IMG/VR virus record: IMGVR_UViG_3300025154_000083
Coordinates: 1 to 64,000 of that record
Strand: one strand, 5' to 3'
Source of the DNA: a virus
Length of the DNA stretch: 64,000 bases
Each line of letters starts with the position of its first letter. Within the stretch, counting starts at the first letter, position 1. The position numbers were made by a program, and so were the translations under genes. The notes under the pieces were generated by a model. It did not search any database, was not told where the DNA came from, and saw only the letters and a program-made list of their open reading frames with translations. Positions 1 through 9,339 of the stretch are shown piece after piece.

Positions 1-1
1 T

Positions 2-469
2 ACCAGCGGGGCGCCCATCGCCATCGACAAGACCAACATCCTGGACCACATCATCCACATGGGAACGGTCCTCGATGAGCAGAACATCCCGGATGACGGC
101 GGGTGGTGGGTCCTTCTTCCGCCCATTTTCGAGAACATGCTGAAGCGATCGGACATAAAGGACGCTTCCCTTACCGGCGACTCCATGTCCACCCTCCGAA
201 ACGGCGGCCGCGTGGGCAAGATAGATCGCTTTTCTCTTTTCAAAACCAACAACGTCCCCTACGTCGCGGACGGCTCCGGTGTCACGGCCTACTACATCAT
301 GGCCGGCCACAAGATGGGACTCACCTTCGCCATGCAGGTGGAGAAGTCAGAGGCCATCCCCAGCCCCACCACATTCGGCAAGCTCATGCGCGGTTACGCC
401 GTGTACGGCTTCGAGGTGGTGCGGCCCGAGGCCATTTCGCTCCTGTACGCCAATGCGGTGTTGACGTAG
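2..469 (+). CDS. major capsid protein, C-terminal part
   Basis: The frame is open from the left edge, so the gene starts outside the window; 155 residues remain. The stretch around LLPPIFENML, followed by a small spacer, GGRVGKIDRFSLFKTNNVP and a closing beta segment rich in V and F (GYAVYGFEVVRPEAI), is the usual end of an HK97-fold capsid protein of P22/SU10-like podoviruses. It would form the icosahedral shell. The next genes are head-tail adaptor and tail genes, which is the normal order after a capsid gene. A strong stem-loop follows the TAG stop. Family assignment is by motif memory; the fold cannot be proved here. Confidence 0.75.
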   Translation, partial: TSGAPIAIDKTNILDHIIHMGTVLDEQNIPDDGGWWVLLPPIFENMLKRSDIKDASLTGDSMSTLRNGGRVGKIDRFSLFKTNNVPYVADGSGVTAYYIMAGHKMGLTFAMQVEKSEAIPSPTTFGKLMRGYAVYGFEVVRPEAISLLYANAVLT

Positions 470-490
470 GAGATCGCAGGATCGAGAACA

Positions 491-545
491 GTATGCCTTG
501 AAGGAGAGGAGGCAGCAACCCGTGCCCCTCCCATTCAAGGCATAC
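491..545 (+). terminator. stem-loop after the capsid gene (dispersed palindrome copy)
   Basis: A 12-bp perfect inverted repeat (GTATGCCTTGAA paired with TTCAAGGCATAC) encloses a G-rich and C-rich inner stem. It is followed by T-rich sequence. It lies between the capsid gene and the next strong ribosome binding site, so it can end or attenuate capsid transcription. Its GCCTTGAAGG core is the same as in other palindromes of this window. Confidence 0.6.
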
Positions 546-606
546 TTCATTTTTCATCATTTTCACCATCCTACCATCCAACTACCTTTAAGGAGGTATA
601 TCAATC

Positions 607-1101
607 ATGTCCAATTACGATGTAAGAGCAACCGCCTTGAATGGGCTTGGAGGCACTTCCTTTAGTGTCCCGGCCTACGGCAATTCCTTGCGCTCGGTGG
701 CGTACAAGAGATTCAGCTTTGCGGACCTCGTTACGGCCCCGGTGCAAAATGATGTTGTCGTTTTCATGACCATCCAGGCCAAGAGCCGGGTTCATAGCGC
801 AAACCTCGTCGTGGTGACCCCGGAAGGAGAAGCGTCCACCATTCACATTGGAGACTATTCCGACCTCGTGGGCTCAGCCGTAGATGCTGATGGCTGGCTG
901 AAAGCCGTCTCCATCAATGGCGTGGCCGGAACTGGTGGTGGTACGGGCGGAAATACGGAAGCCTACGGAGCGGCAGGCGGGAAGTTTTATGCCGCCGAAG
1001 CCTATATGGCCATCACCTGTCCCGACAACCTCACGTACAATACGGCAGTCGTGGATATCTGGATTGACATCACCAAGTATTACGACGAGGAAGGCGATTA
1101 A
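607..1101 (+). CDS. putative capsid-associated or decoration protein
   Basis: This 164-residue protein follows the capsid gene and has an excellent ribosome binding site (AAGGAGGT) before ATG 607. It has no recognised family. The sequence is rich in beta-branched residues, with a Gly-Thr linker near residues 107-116 (GTGGGTGGNT), as expected for a small virion surface protein. Position directly after the capsid gene suggests decoration or head completion. This is inference from order only. Confidence 0.55.
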   Translation: MSNYDVRATALNGLGGTSFSVPAYGNSLRSVAYKRFSFADLVTAPVQNDVVVFMTIQAKSRVHSANLVVVTPEGEASTIHIGDYSDLVGSAVDADGWLKAVSINGVAGTGGGTGGNTEAYGAAGGKFYAAEAYMAITCPDNLTYNTAVVDIWIDITKYYDEEGD

Positions 1102-1133
1102 GATTCAGCATTTCAGGACATGACGAAGCATTG

Positions 1134-1188
1134 GCCTGGAAGGGGAGATGGCAGGCCCCACCTAAACGTGGCCACTTTTCTTCCAGGC
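1134..1188 (+). terminator. intergenic stem-loop with GCCTGGAAG arms
   Basis: GCCTGGAAG at the left pairs with CTTCCAGGC at the right. An inner hairpin uses CCAC and GTGG, and a TTTT run lies inside the right part. It sits in the gap between the 607-1101 gene and the 1275 gene and resembles the palindrome after the capsid gene. Either a terminator or a copy of the dispersed repeat family. Confidence 0.45.
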
Positions 1189-1274
1189 ATTCATCACATT
1201 CACCGTCATCACTACCATTTCTACCACCCCACATCGAAGCGTAAAATGCGGGAGAAAGGCAGGACAGCACAACC

Positions 1275-1946
1275 ATGAAGTCGAAACCCATGAAGCCGAA
1301 GCCGAGAAACAAGCCACTCTTTTTGCAGCAAAAAACCACCGGGAGAGTTTTCCCGTACACCGCGGAGCTCGAACAATACCGAACCGACATGGTTCCGTTT
1401 TGGGGAACCCAGGAAGAGGCGAATGCAGCAAATGAGCGGATCCGGCTGGACAGGGCCAGGAAGAGAAATGCCGCGGCCGTCGGGGTTGGGCTCACTCAGC
1501 CGGTCACTCAGTCCGCAGATCCTGCCCCGCCTGTTGAAATGTCTCCCCCCTTCGCGGACCTCTTGCCGGCCGGGGCACTCGGGCCTCCCGAGGCAATACC
1601 TCCTTTATCCTCGAAGGGCGGGCTCCTTTCTTCCGGGGTCATCGTGGAGACTGATGAACAATCACCTCCAGTGATGCTTGCCAAGGGTGATTTTCTTTTG
1701 GAGCAACAGGCACTGGATGATGTAGATTTCGCGGAGCAAGTCACCTCTTCCAAACGAGGCATGGAATACCTGAAAACCATCGAAGGCGATATGTCAAAGC
1801 TCCGCGAGTACGGCCGGGAGAATTTCAACGTGAAGTTTCCCCCGAGCACGACCATGGATGTGATTTTCAAGGAGCTTGTTCTTATGGAGGCCGCAGGTCC
1901 CATGGAAACCATCGAGCTTGACGGCCCCGTTGACCCGCAGGAATAA
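1275..1946 (+). CDS. hypothetical virion-module protein
   Basis: A 223-residue protein with no recognised domain. The N-terminus is basic (MKSKPMKPKPRNK), then comes a GRVFPYTAELEQYRTDMVPF-like segment, then a Pro-rich linker with PPLSSKGGLLSSG. That linker is written by a copy of the CCTCGAAGGGCGGGCTCC repeat. The C-terminal third is acidic and helical. It lies between capsid and adaptor genes, so a minor head role is likely but unproven. The ribosome binding site is modest (AGGA about 11 bases upstream). Confidence 0.55.
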   Translation: MKSKPMKPKPRNKPLFLQQKTTGRVFPYTAELEQYRTDMVPFWGTQEEANAANERIRLDRARKRNAAAVGVGLTQPVTQSADPAPPVEMSPPFADLLPAGALGPPEAIPPLSSKGGLLSSGVIVETDEQSPPVMLAKGDFLLEQQALDDVDFAEQVTSSKRGMEYLKTIEGDMSKLREYGRENFNVKFPPSTTMDVIFKELVLMEAAGPMETIELDGPVDPQE

Positions 1947-1994
1947 AGAGCATCTCAATTTAGTATTCCCTCCACCCTTCAAAGGAGCATTGCC

Positions 1995-2675
1995 GTGGCG
2001 CTGACCGCATACGATTTCATATCCCAGGAGTCCAGGATTGTTGACGAGCTTCAGGAAGAGACAGATCGAGTTCGTTATACCCAACCTATGCTCTTGCGGT
2101 ATCTGAATGAATCCCAGCGCTTCATAGTATCTCTGCGCCCCGACGCCACGGCAACACCCAAGAGCATGCAATGTGCCCCCGGAACCAAGCAGGTCATCCC
2201 CACTGGGGACGTTCGACTCATCGAAGTGATCAGGAACATGGGGAGCGACGGCTTGACACCAGGACGTCCCATCATAAAGACCGACAAGGCGACGCTCGAC
2301 AGGTACAGCTACGCTTTGAGCTGGCACACCGAGGCCGCTTCTACCGTGATTCGGGAGTATGTCTTTGACGAAAGGTTTCCAAGGCATTTTTATGTGACGC
2401 CTCCGGTTCACGCCGCGACCCCCGCCTATGCCGAGATCGTAGTTGCCGCGGCCCCGGTTGATTGCACTGGAGAGACGAGCGAGATCGGGATTCCGGATAT
2501 TTACCAGACCGCGCTGAACGAAGCCATTCTTTGGATGGCATTCTCCATGGATATAGACAGCGCCGCGAATCAGGCAAGGGCGGCGTTTCATTTGCAGCAT
2601 CTGTATCAGGTGCTTGGTGTCAAGATGCAGGCTGATAGCTGGGCGAATCCTCGAGTGCGGAGGCCGGCGGCGTAG
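1995..2675 (+). CDS. head-tail adaptor-like protein (DUF6682-like)
   Basis: The gene starts at GTG 1995 with AAAGGAG at 1981-1987. The 226-residue product has an N-terminal helical part (LLRYLNESQRFIVSLRPDA), then GTKQVIPTGDVRLIEVIRNMG, an RHFYVTPPV strand and a C-terminal helix bundle. This order is typical of podoviral adaptor or gp6-like proteins of the DUF6682 group, which join the portal ring to the tail. The neighbours (capsid before, tailspike after) agree. Recognition is by motif only. Confidence 0.65.
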   Translation: MALTAYDFISQESRIVDELQEETDRVRYTQPMLLRYLNESQRFIVSLRPDATATPKSMQCAPGTKQVIPTGDVRLIEVIRNMGSDGLTPGRPIIKTDKATLDRYSYALSWHTEAASTVIREYVFDERFPRHFYVTPPVHAATPAYAEIVVAAAPVDCTGETSEIGIPDIYQTALNEAILWMAFSMDIDSAANQARAAFHLQHLYQVLGVKMQADSWANPRVRRPAA

Positions 2676-2718
2676 GACCAGTGGTGTGGGGCTAGTGGTG
2701 TAGAGAAAGGCCAGCGGT

Positions 2719-5700
2719 GTGATGACGGGAATGAAAACAGAGATAGGTGCAATGATGACGATGAAAATGAAAAGCTCAACTCCAAGAATCCTTTCCTTTG
2801 TTCTGGTGGCCGCATTTCTGTTGCCTTCTTTCTGTCTTGCTCAGACATCCACGACGGCCGGCCCTGGCAGGATAACTCCGAACACCACCATTGTTCGAAC
2901 GTTAGGTGAGCTGACTGCGGCAACCACGGATGCCAACTACGGAATATTGACTGGGAAGAGTTTCACTCTTACCGACAGCATGGAGATCCCCGTAACGAAG
3001 GTTTTCTCGCAAGCCCCCGGTGCTGTCATAGATACGAATGGGCTCTTGCTCACCATCCATAACGACGGAGAACATCCACCGAACCAGCAGCGATTCGCTA
3101 CAGGGAGTGAAGTTTCCTTTCCTGATGGCTCCACCGTGTACTCGGGATGGTTTGTTTCCTTGGTGGAAGCCGTGGATGCGCTGGGGCTTTCGCCGAATGT
3201 GAAGTTGGTGCAGAGCGAAGCTGAGACGCTTGGTGGTCCGGTGGTTATCCCTTCTGGGATGACGTTCACTGTTCTTCCCGGCGCAATACTCACCACATCG
3301 GCAGCAAATACTCTCACCTTCGCGGCGGGCTCCGTAATTGAAGACAATGGCGGGCAGATGTTCAGCAGCCTGCCCGGCGAAGTTTTGATGCCATCTGCCT
3401 TGGAAGTTCGCCCTGAGTGGTGGGGAGCTATAGTAACATACGACACTACGACCTATACCTATGCGGCCGCTAACCAAAACGCCATTTTTTGTGCGTACAA
3501 GGCACTGTCAAATACTACAGGAGCTTATTTCATAGGTGCATCGAAGGTCAAGTTCAAGGCCGGAAATTATGTGGTTGATGATGGATTCGATTTGACCGAC
3601 GCCAGCTTGAGCGGAGGGTACAGGACCATAATCTTTGAAGGCGAGGCGTGGAGGACTACATACATCACGCTGTATAATGATTCGGCTACATACCTTTTCA
3701 AGGACGACGATACCGGTAACCTTGGCCGAAGTTACGAGTTCAGGAACTTCCAATTCAAGAACACCATTGCATATTCTGCCGGGGTATCTTGGCATCCGGC
3801 GACAGCCATTCAGTTGAAGCATTGCATCAACAGCAAGTTTGAGAATCTGTATTTCAGGGAATTCACCGAAGGTATGAATCTTGACGCGAATGTTGTTGCT
3901 CCCAACGTTTACAGTTCAATCTTCAATCAGGTTATCAACTGCAAGGCCGTGTACTGTAAGCGTGGATTCACGCTCGGAAACAATAGTAACAACTGGGTCA
4001 TTTCAGACTCTGGCGCCTATGGCTGTTACTACACGGCTACTCCACTCGATGGATGGGGATGGTCGCTCTACAAGTCAAAGGGTGTGAGTTTTCTTGGGGC
4101 CAATGTCGAAGCGGGCGGAGCTTCCCCAGGATTCATCATCACGGCATCATCCGGAGTGACAATCAGCGGCGGAGACATCGAGACGTTCAGTGGTGCTCGT
4201 TCCATCTTGGTCAGAGGTGATCCTGATGGTGACTTGGCTGATATCCGGGACTGGTCTACCGGGATAGTGATCTCTGGTGTAAAGTTTTGGAATGCCCTGG
4301 GGGTTGAGGTTCGCGATGGAGTAAAAGGACTAACTCTCACAGGAAATGCGTGGACCAATAGTTACCCGGCGTCAGGACTCGCCCCGAATCCGGACTACTC
4401 TTTCCGCGTATTAAGTACCAGTAGCCCTAAATACATTCAAGGAATAGAGTACGACGACTCAAACGCATGGCATCTAGGGATAGCTCCCACGGCTCATTTG
4501 ACGGTGGGCATGAATCACGCTGTCCGCTACAACGGTCAGTCCTGGAAGTCGGCGGCCAACGCGCCCAACACGGCTTATGGTACGTGGAAGCAGGGAACTA
4601 GGGTGATGTGGACCGTCAATCCTGCGTTTTACTGGACCGTGAAAGAGTCTGGGACGCTCGGAACACTCAATACGAGCTTAACTACGGCTACCGGAACAAA
4701 TGGAGCCACATCGCTGGTACTCAGTTCGGCTACGGACGCATTTCCAGGCATGGTCGTGGATCTCACGATGGACGATGCCTCGACGCATACGGCTACCATT
4801 GGGACGTGCAACTATGACACGCTGGCTTGTTCGGTGTACCCGGCCCTTGATGCCAATATCACTGCGGGAGCAGTCGCCTATCATGCTCCCGTTTTCGTGC
4901 TCGAGGGCGAGGACAACACTTCTCAGTCCTTGGCCTATGCAACGCCTCGGTCGATTGATCTTTCTCTCGGCGGTGTGGTCCAGGTAGGAGAATTGACTGG
5001 GGACATAGAACTATCCAACCCAACGAACGGGCTAGTGGGAACCAGGTTTATTGTAGTTCTGTATGCTGATGCGACTCCGCGCAGCATCACCTACGGAACG
5101 GCATATAGGGCCGGGGCTCCGTCGAGTATTGCGGCGAGTCAGTATCTCGCCCTTGAATTCATGCAAGCGGCAACGGGGGCCGGTGGGATTCGATTCATGG
5201 GTGTTCCGCTGGTTTCTAACCTTACGGACTTCGACAATCAAACCGCTTGGCGAGTGTTCTATTCCAACGGTAGCGGAGACACGACGGAATTGGCTCTTGG
5301 TGCTGACGGGACATATCTCCGTAGCAACGGGGCCGCCGCCGCTCCTACGTTTGATGTCCCGGCGTGGTTGACCGCAGCAAGCGTGAATGACGTCAACACA
5401 GGAACCAGCACGACGACAGCCGTAACCCCCGACGCCCTGGCTGGCAGCAACATCGGGACGCGCATGGTTCACCTTCTCGTGACCGCCGACGATGCCGCAC
5501 TGGTCATTGCCGATACGAGCGGGATGTTCCGAGTTCCTGCCGAGATGAACGGGATGGTTCTGGTGTCCGCTGCGGTTCAAGTCGGGACGGTCTCCAGCGC
5601 GAACAACCCGACTTTCAAGGTTGAGAAATTCAGACTTTCAGCGGCAGCCACAAGAGATGCAGCGGTACAAATGCTTTCCACCAATCTTACCATTGACGCT

Positions 5701-5862
5701 ACGGAATACGACAGCAAGGATGCCACCACGCCCGCTGTGATCTCTGCCGTGGCCGGGGCCGCAACCGTTGCGACCGGAGACACGATCACGGCGTCATGCG
5801 TAACCGAAGCGGGGACCGGGACAGAAGGTGGAGCCGTGACGTTGGGATTCAGGTTGCCGTAA
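2719..5862 (+). CDS. beta-helix tailspike with Sec signal peptide
   Basis: A 1047-residue protein. The ribosome binding site AGAAAGG favours GTG 2719 or ATG 2722, but a clear signal peptide begins at Met17 (ATG 2767): a basic start, then LSFVLVAAFLLPSFCLA, cleaved near residue 41. Residues about 230-240 contain VRPEWWGA, the motif that opens pectate-lyase-3-like right-handed beta-helices of phage tailspikes. A long repetitive helix region follows to about residue 560, and beta-rich C-terminal domains complete it. It probably binds or cuts surface polysaccharide. A Sec signal on a virion protein is odd, because virions assemble in the cytoplasm; two more proteins of this window share it. Confidence 0.7.
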   Translation: MMTGMKTEIGAMMTMKMKSSTPRILSFVLVAAFLLPSFCLAQTSTTAGPGRITPNTTIVRTLGELTAATTDANYGILTGKSFTLTDSMEIPVTKVFSQAPGAVIDTNGLLLTIHNDGEHPPNQQRFATGSEVSFPDGSTVYSGWFVSLVEAVDALGLSPNVKLVQSEAETLGGPVVIPSGMTFTVLPGAILTTSAANTLTFAAGSVIEDNGGQMFSSLPGEVLMPSALEVRPEWWGAIVTYDTTTYTYAAANQNAIFCAYKALSNTTGAYFIGASKVKFKAGNYVVDDGFDLTDASLSGGYRTIIFEGEAWRTTYITLYNDSATYLFKDDDTGNLGRSYEFRNFQFKNTIAYSAGVSWHPATAIQLKHCINSKFENLYFREFTEGMNLDANVVAPNVYSSIFNQVINCKAVYCKRGFTLGNNSNNWVISDSGAYGCYYTATPLDGWGWSLYKSKGVSFLGANVEAGGASPGFIITASSGVTISGGDIETFSGARSILVRGDPDGDLADIRDWSTGIVISGVKFWNALGVEVRDGVKGLTLTGNAWTNSYPASGLAPNPDYSFRVLSTSSPKYIQGIEYDDSNAWHLGIAPTAHLTVGMNHAVRYNGQSWKSAANAPNTAYGTWKQGTRVMWTVNPAFYWTVKESGTLGTLNTSLTTATGTNGATSLVLSSATDAFPGMVVDLTMDDASTHTATIGTCNYDTLACSVYPALDANITAGAVAYHAPVFVLEGEDNTSQSLAYATPRSIDLSLGGVVQVGELTGDIELSNPTNGLVGTRFIVVLYADATPRSITYGTAYRAGAPSSIAASQYLALEFMQAATGAGGIRFMGVPLVSNLTDFDNQTAWRVFYSNGSGDTTELALGADGTYLRSNGAAAAPTFDVPAWLTAASVNDVNTGTSTTTAVTPDALAGSNIGTRMVHLLVTADDAALVIADTSGMFRVPAEMNGMVLVSAAVQVGTVSSANNPTFKVEKFRLSAAATRDAAVQMLSTNLTIDATEYDSKDATTPAVISAVAGAATVATGDTITASCVTEAGTGTEGGAVTLGFRLP

Positions 5863-5873
5863 GGGAGAAGATA

Positions 5874-7166
5874 ATGATCATGTTTCTGAGAATAGCATTT
5901 TGGATATTGCTTCTCGCCTTGCCGGTTCATGCCGCCGACGTTGTGGGCGAATTCGCCGAGACCGAGAATCTTGGCGGCGGACTCCGCAAGATGACGATCC
6001 ACTCTGCGCCCATAGCCTACGAGGAAGCCGGGAAGTGGAATCGGATCGAGACGAATTGGAAAGACTCGGGCGACGGTGCAAGACCACATGCCGTAACGAA
6101 GTCGAAGCTCATGACGACCATCGCCGACGACGGAATGAGGCGGATTCATCCTACGAGGGATCTGAATAAGTACATAGAAATCGGATGTCCCTACGTCAAG
6201 CCTGCTGCCAATTGGGTGAAAGTCCCGTGGTCGGGGGCGCAACGAAGCGGGAACCGGATGACCTGGACCAGGCCCGAAGCGGACATGAGTATTACCCATG
6301 CCGGACACTATCTGAAACTGGACATTGAGCTCAAGGGAGGCTACGTGCCCCCAACTGGGAAGTTCGCCTTCCCAGTTGGTATTCAGGGATTGACTCGTTC
6401 AGGTAACCAGATCCTCGACGGCGAGAAAGTCGTGATGGTGCTACGAAGGCCCGTGGCCTATGACGCCGCCAATCCGGTAGACGTGAGGGAGATCCAGTCG
6501 CAGTTTGTGAGTGTTGATGGTCAGAGTTACATCTTGTTTCTCTTGCCGGATCTTGCGGGGATGTCGAGGCCGGTGGTTGATCCTACCTTCACCTTACAGC
6601 CCGACAATTCCACATTGCATGAAGCGATGTTCCGCGATTCCGATGTTTCTAGCAACTACCAAGGAGGCATTCAGGCCGGAGAGATTAATGCCGGATCTGG
6701 AGCCGCTAGAAGTGCAATAAAACTTGATCTTTCTGGTGTTCCTAAAAGCATTAAGATAGTGTCATCGTCATTGAAACTTACGGTTTCGGGTGACTATTCT
6801 AGCAATGCCCGGACATTGAGGTTGTTTCGCCTAAAAAGAGTAGTCGTATTTAATCAGGTGACATGGACCGTATATTCCACTGCAAATAACTGGCAAACAG
6901 CAGGTGGTTTCGGTGCTAACGATTGTGAGCAAACAGACATTGGAACTGCGTCAGTGACGGCGACTCAGGCTGTCGGCAGCGTAGTCATTATCAATATCAC
7001 TCCGAATACTACGGGCGGCATGGATTTAGGAAACGGGTGGCTATTGAAGATGGATACAGAGACGGATGATCAATACATTTTCTATGCTTCGGGTGATGCC
7101 ACGCCCACGAATCGCCCCAAGCTGGAGATCACATACCGGCTACTCAATGCGGTCATTATGTTTTAA
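5874..7166 (+). CDS. DNRLRE-domain-like secreted or virion protein
   Basis: The ATG at 5874 follows AGGGAGAAG; longer upstream starts fall inside the previous gene. The 430-residue product begins with a signal peptide (MFLRIAFWILLLALPVHA). The region from about residue 235 to the end (FTLQPDNST, IKLDLSGVP, a W-x-T strand, NRPKLEITY) follows the DNRLRE or carbohydrate-binding beta-sandwich pattern. It lies between a tailspike and a TIM-barrel-like gene, so a role in glycan contact is likely. The domain call is from pattern similarity only. Confidence 0.55.
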   Translation: MIMFLRIAFWILLLALPVHAADVVGEFAETENLGGGLRKMTIHSAPIAYEEAGKWNRIETNWKDSGDGARPHAVTKSKLMTTIADDGMRRIHPTRDLNKYIEIGCPYVKPAANWVKVPWSGAQRSGNRMTWTRPEADMSITHAGHYLKLDIELKGGYVPPTGKFAFPVGIQGLTRSGNQILDGEKVVMVLRRPVAYDAANPVDVREIQSQFVSVDGQSYILFLLPDLAGMSRPVVDPTFTLQPDNSTLHEAMFRDSDVSSNYQGGIQAGEINAGSGAARSAIKLDLSGVPKSIKIVSSSLKLTVSGDYSSNARTLRLFRLKRVVVFNQVTWTVYSTANNWQTAGGFGANDCEQTDIGTASVTATQAVGSVVIINITPNTTGGMDLGNGWLLKMDTETDDQYIFYASGDATPTNRPKLEITYRLLNAVIMF

Positions 7167-7179
7167 GAAAGGATATTCC

Positions 7180-7899
7180 ATGCCAATTCTTTCATATTCA
7201 TGGCCGGTGACTCACTGGATGTTACCGGCAGACTGCACCGAGCTTGAGATGGATTCTCCTGGGATCATCTGCTCTCGCATCGCTCATGCCACGCCCGAGC
7301 AGAAGCAGCACTTTCGCGACAAAGGAAAGATCATCCTGCACACAGTCCCAGAAGTATCGACCCTCCTGGCTACTGACGGCGCACTCCTGGCAGCTATGAT
7401 CGAGGCCACGGAGGGGCATCCCGTGGACGGTCTGAGCCTGGATGAATTCTGCCTTGGAAAGTATACTCCTGTTCAACGAACGGCCATCAAGACCGCAATC
7501 ACGGCCTACCGGGAGAGATATCCTCACATGCTGCTCCACGCCTGGGCGGGATATTGCCTGCATGACTTCACGGATGCGCCGACGGTGAAATTGCTTTACA
7601 ACCTGTTCGATTGGGTGAGCCCTGAACTCTACATTAAGGAGGGCGATCCAATCACCATGCAGGTATTTTTGCGGCGATACAGAACACAGGTGGACTTGTC
7701 GCGCACTATGGTCGGGCTTGCAGTCCACAAAGATTACAGGATTACCGAGACCGGCTGGCTGCCGCACTTGGCCGCTCAGATCAGGCGAGTGACGGCTCTC
7801 GGGTGCGCGGGTGTGGCTATGTGGGCGCCAGTGCATTTGCGGGATAGCGGAGAGCGAAAAGCGGTGGATGTTTTGTTGTCTGGCGCAGTGGATAAATAG
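7180..7899 (+). CDS. TIM-barrel-like protein, possible glycosidase
   Basis: ATG 7180 is preceded by AAAGGA. The 239-residue product shows strand-loop motifs of a (beta/alpha) barrel: GLSLDEFC, HAWAGYCLHDF, WVSPELYIKEG, VGLAVHKDY and GVAMWAPVHL. Acidic residues at strand ends (D and E in LSLDE, E in SPELY) could be catalytic as in glycoside hydrolases. Genes on both sides look like glycan-contact proteins of the tail. I cannot name the family. Confidence 0.45.
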   Translation: MPILSYSWPVTHWMLPADCTELEMDSPGIICSRIAHATPEQKQHFRDKGKIILHTVPEVSTLLATDGALLAAMIEATEGHPVDGLSLDEFCLGKYTPVQRTAIKTAITAYRERYPHMLLHAWAGYCLHDFTDAPTVKLLYNLFDWVSPELYIKEGDPITMQVFLRRYRTQVDLSRTMVGLAVHKDYRITETGWLPHLAAQIRRVTALGCAGVAMWAPVHLRDSGERKAVDVLLSGAVDK

Positions 7900-7929
7900 A
7901 AATAGAGGAAGAGAGGGGAAGCACCTACT

Positions 7930-8526
7930 ATGGCATACAACGATTTCCGAGCATACTTTACAAGTTCCGGTGTCCCCCTAGAGGGACTGTCTCCAACAAT
8001 CACCCTGCGAGATATCTCCGACGGCTCCGTGGTCGTGAATGCGGCGGCAATGACCGAGAAGGGATCGGGGTGGTACGTCTACACCTATGCCGGATACGAC
8101 CTCTCCAAGGAATACGTCGGCTATTGCTACGCCGGCACGGATGCGGCAGATGAAGCATACAAGCCAATCGGCACCGGGGACGTAGCTCTCGCGGCTCAAA
8201 CTCTACTGACGACAGCCGTGAGTGTGAGTGCGACAGCCGGGACAGTTGCCGCCAAGCTCAACCTTGCGGCGACCGGAGGAAACCTCTCCGGGTCCGGCGC
8301 TATCTCCTGGCCGTACACCATCACGAACTCTGTTTCCGGGGCTCCCATCGCAGACGTGGATGTATGGATTTCAACGGACGAGGCCGGGAACAACGTAGTC
8401 GCATCCGGAAGAACCGACCAAACCGGGACAATTACATTCAACCTGGACGCGGGAACGGTCTATGTGTGGCGGCAGAAGAGCGGGTACAACTTCGCTCCGA
8501 ATCCCGATACCGAGGTTGTTTCTTAG
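7930..8526 (+). CDS. Ig-like or carboxypeptidase-regulatory-like tail protein
   Basis: A 198-residue protein. The C-terminal half (PIADVDVWISTDEAGNNVV, then TDQTGTITFNLDAGTVYVW) follows the pattern of prealbumin-like or Ig-like beta-sandwich domains, which occur as appendages of phage tail proteins. The N-terminal half resembles small fibre attachment domains. It stands in the tail gene row with short gaps to both neighbours. Confidence 0.5.
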   Translation: MAYNDFRAYFTSSGVPLEGLSPTITLRDISDGSVVVNAAAMTEKGSGWYVYTYAGYDLSKEYVGYCYAGTDAADEAYKPIGTGDVALAAQTLLTTAVSVSATAGTVAAKLNLAATGGNLSGSGAISWPYTITNSVSGAPIADVDVWISTDEAGNNVVASGRTDQTGTITFNLDAGTVYVWRQKSGYNFAPNPDTEVVS

Positions 8527-8569
8527 AATGGGAGGATGTGAACCAGTGCAGATGGAGGATAGTATATAA

Positions 8570-9247
8570 ATGGGCGGAACAGGGTCGGGAACATCAGTAA
8601 CTCCGATAGGGTCGGTATCCTTCGATCTCTTCCTTCCGGAAGTCTTGCCGCACGTCCCTGGGTGTCCGGTGGTTATAGCTCTAAATGCCATAAGGAACGC
8701 ATGTCGTGAGTTTTGCCGCATGTCAACGATATGGCGTGACTGGCTCGGCCCCCTCACCTCGGTCGTGGATCAGCCGACGTACACGCTTCTCGTGGATGCC
8801 GGAACGGAGGTCGTGGTTCCAACGAAGGTAAGGTATGACGGGAACGACATAGATGCCGCGGCTAGAGAGGTCCTCGATCATCTCCTTCCGAACTGGGAAT
8901 CAGCGGAGAGCGGGACACCCACGCAATACCTTGTCGAGACTCAAGGAACCATCAGGCTTTATGTTCCTCCCGACGAAGCGACGGCAGACATTATCGAGGT
9001 TGAGGCCGCACTCAAGCCGTCGGCTGTTGCCACGGCGGTTGGAGACGTCGTTTACAATGACTGGCTAGAAACCATCGCAGCAGGAGCCATCTCACGCCTC
9101 ATGAAAATCCCAAAGGCAGACTGGAGCGACATCAAGCTTGCCGTGTACTACGAAACGATCTTTCAAGACGGGGTAGCCATGGCGAGACATACCGTCGATG
9201 TGGGCCATGTCAAGCGATCCAGGCAGGCCAAGATGATGCGGTGGTAA
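8570..9247 (+). CDS. second adaptor-like head-tail protein
   Basis: A 225-residue protein with GGAGGA upstream of ATG 8570. FDLFLPEVLPHVPGCP opens a helical part that includes ALNAIRNACREFCRMSTIWRD; a beta part follows (TYTLLVDAGTEVV, GTIRLYVPPDE) and then a C-terminal helical bundle. The layout is that of the adaptor protein at 1995-2675 without close sequence identity. It probably forms another ring of the head-tail connector or tail completion complex. Confidence 0.5.
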   Translation: MGGTGSGTSVTPIGSVSFDLFLPEVLPHVPGCPVVIALNAIRNACREFCRMSTIWRDWLGPLTSVVDQPTYTLLVDAGTEVVVPTKVRYDGNDIDAAAREVLDHLLPNWESAESGTPTQYLVETQGTIRLYVPPDEATADIIEVEAALKPSAVATAVGDVVYNDWLETIAAGAISRLMKIPKADWSDIKLAVYYETIFQDGVAMARHTVDVGHVKRSRQAKMMRW

Positions 9248-9339
9248 CGAAAACCATGATCCATCATTTTTAATTTCACCATCAACACCATCACCACAAC
9301 CACTACTGCCCCTCCCTTCAAAGCAAAGGACAACATTCA

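Noticed and set aside
1134-1188. Possible extra attC site in the late region
   Set aside because: It contains CCTAAAC and a palindrome, but the ends are GCCTGGAAG arms without GTTRRRY cores and without the paired extrahelical bases.
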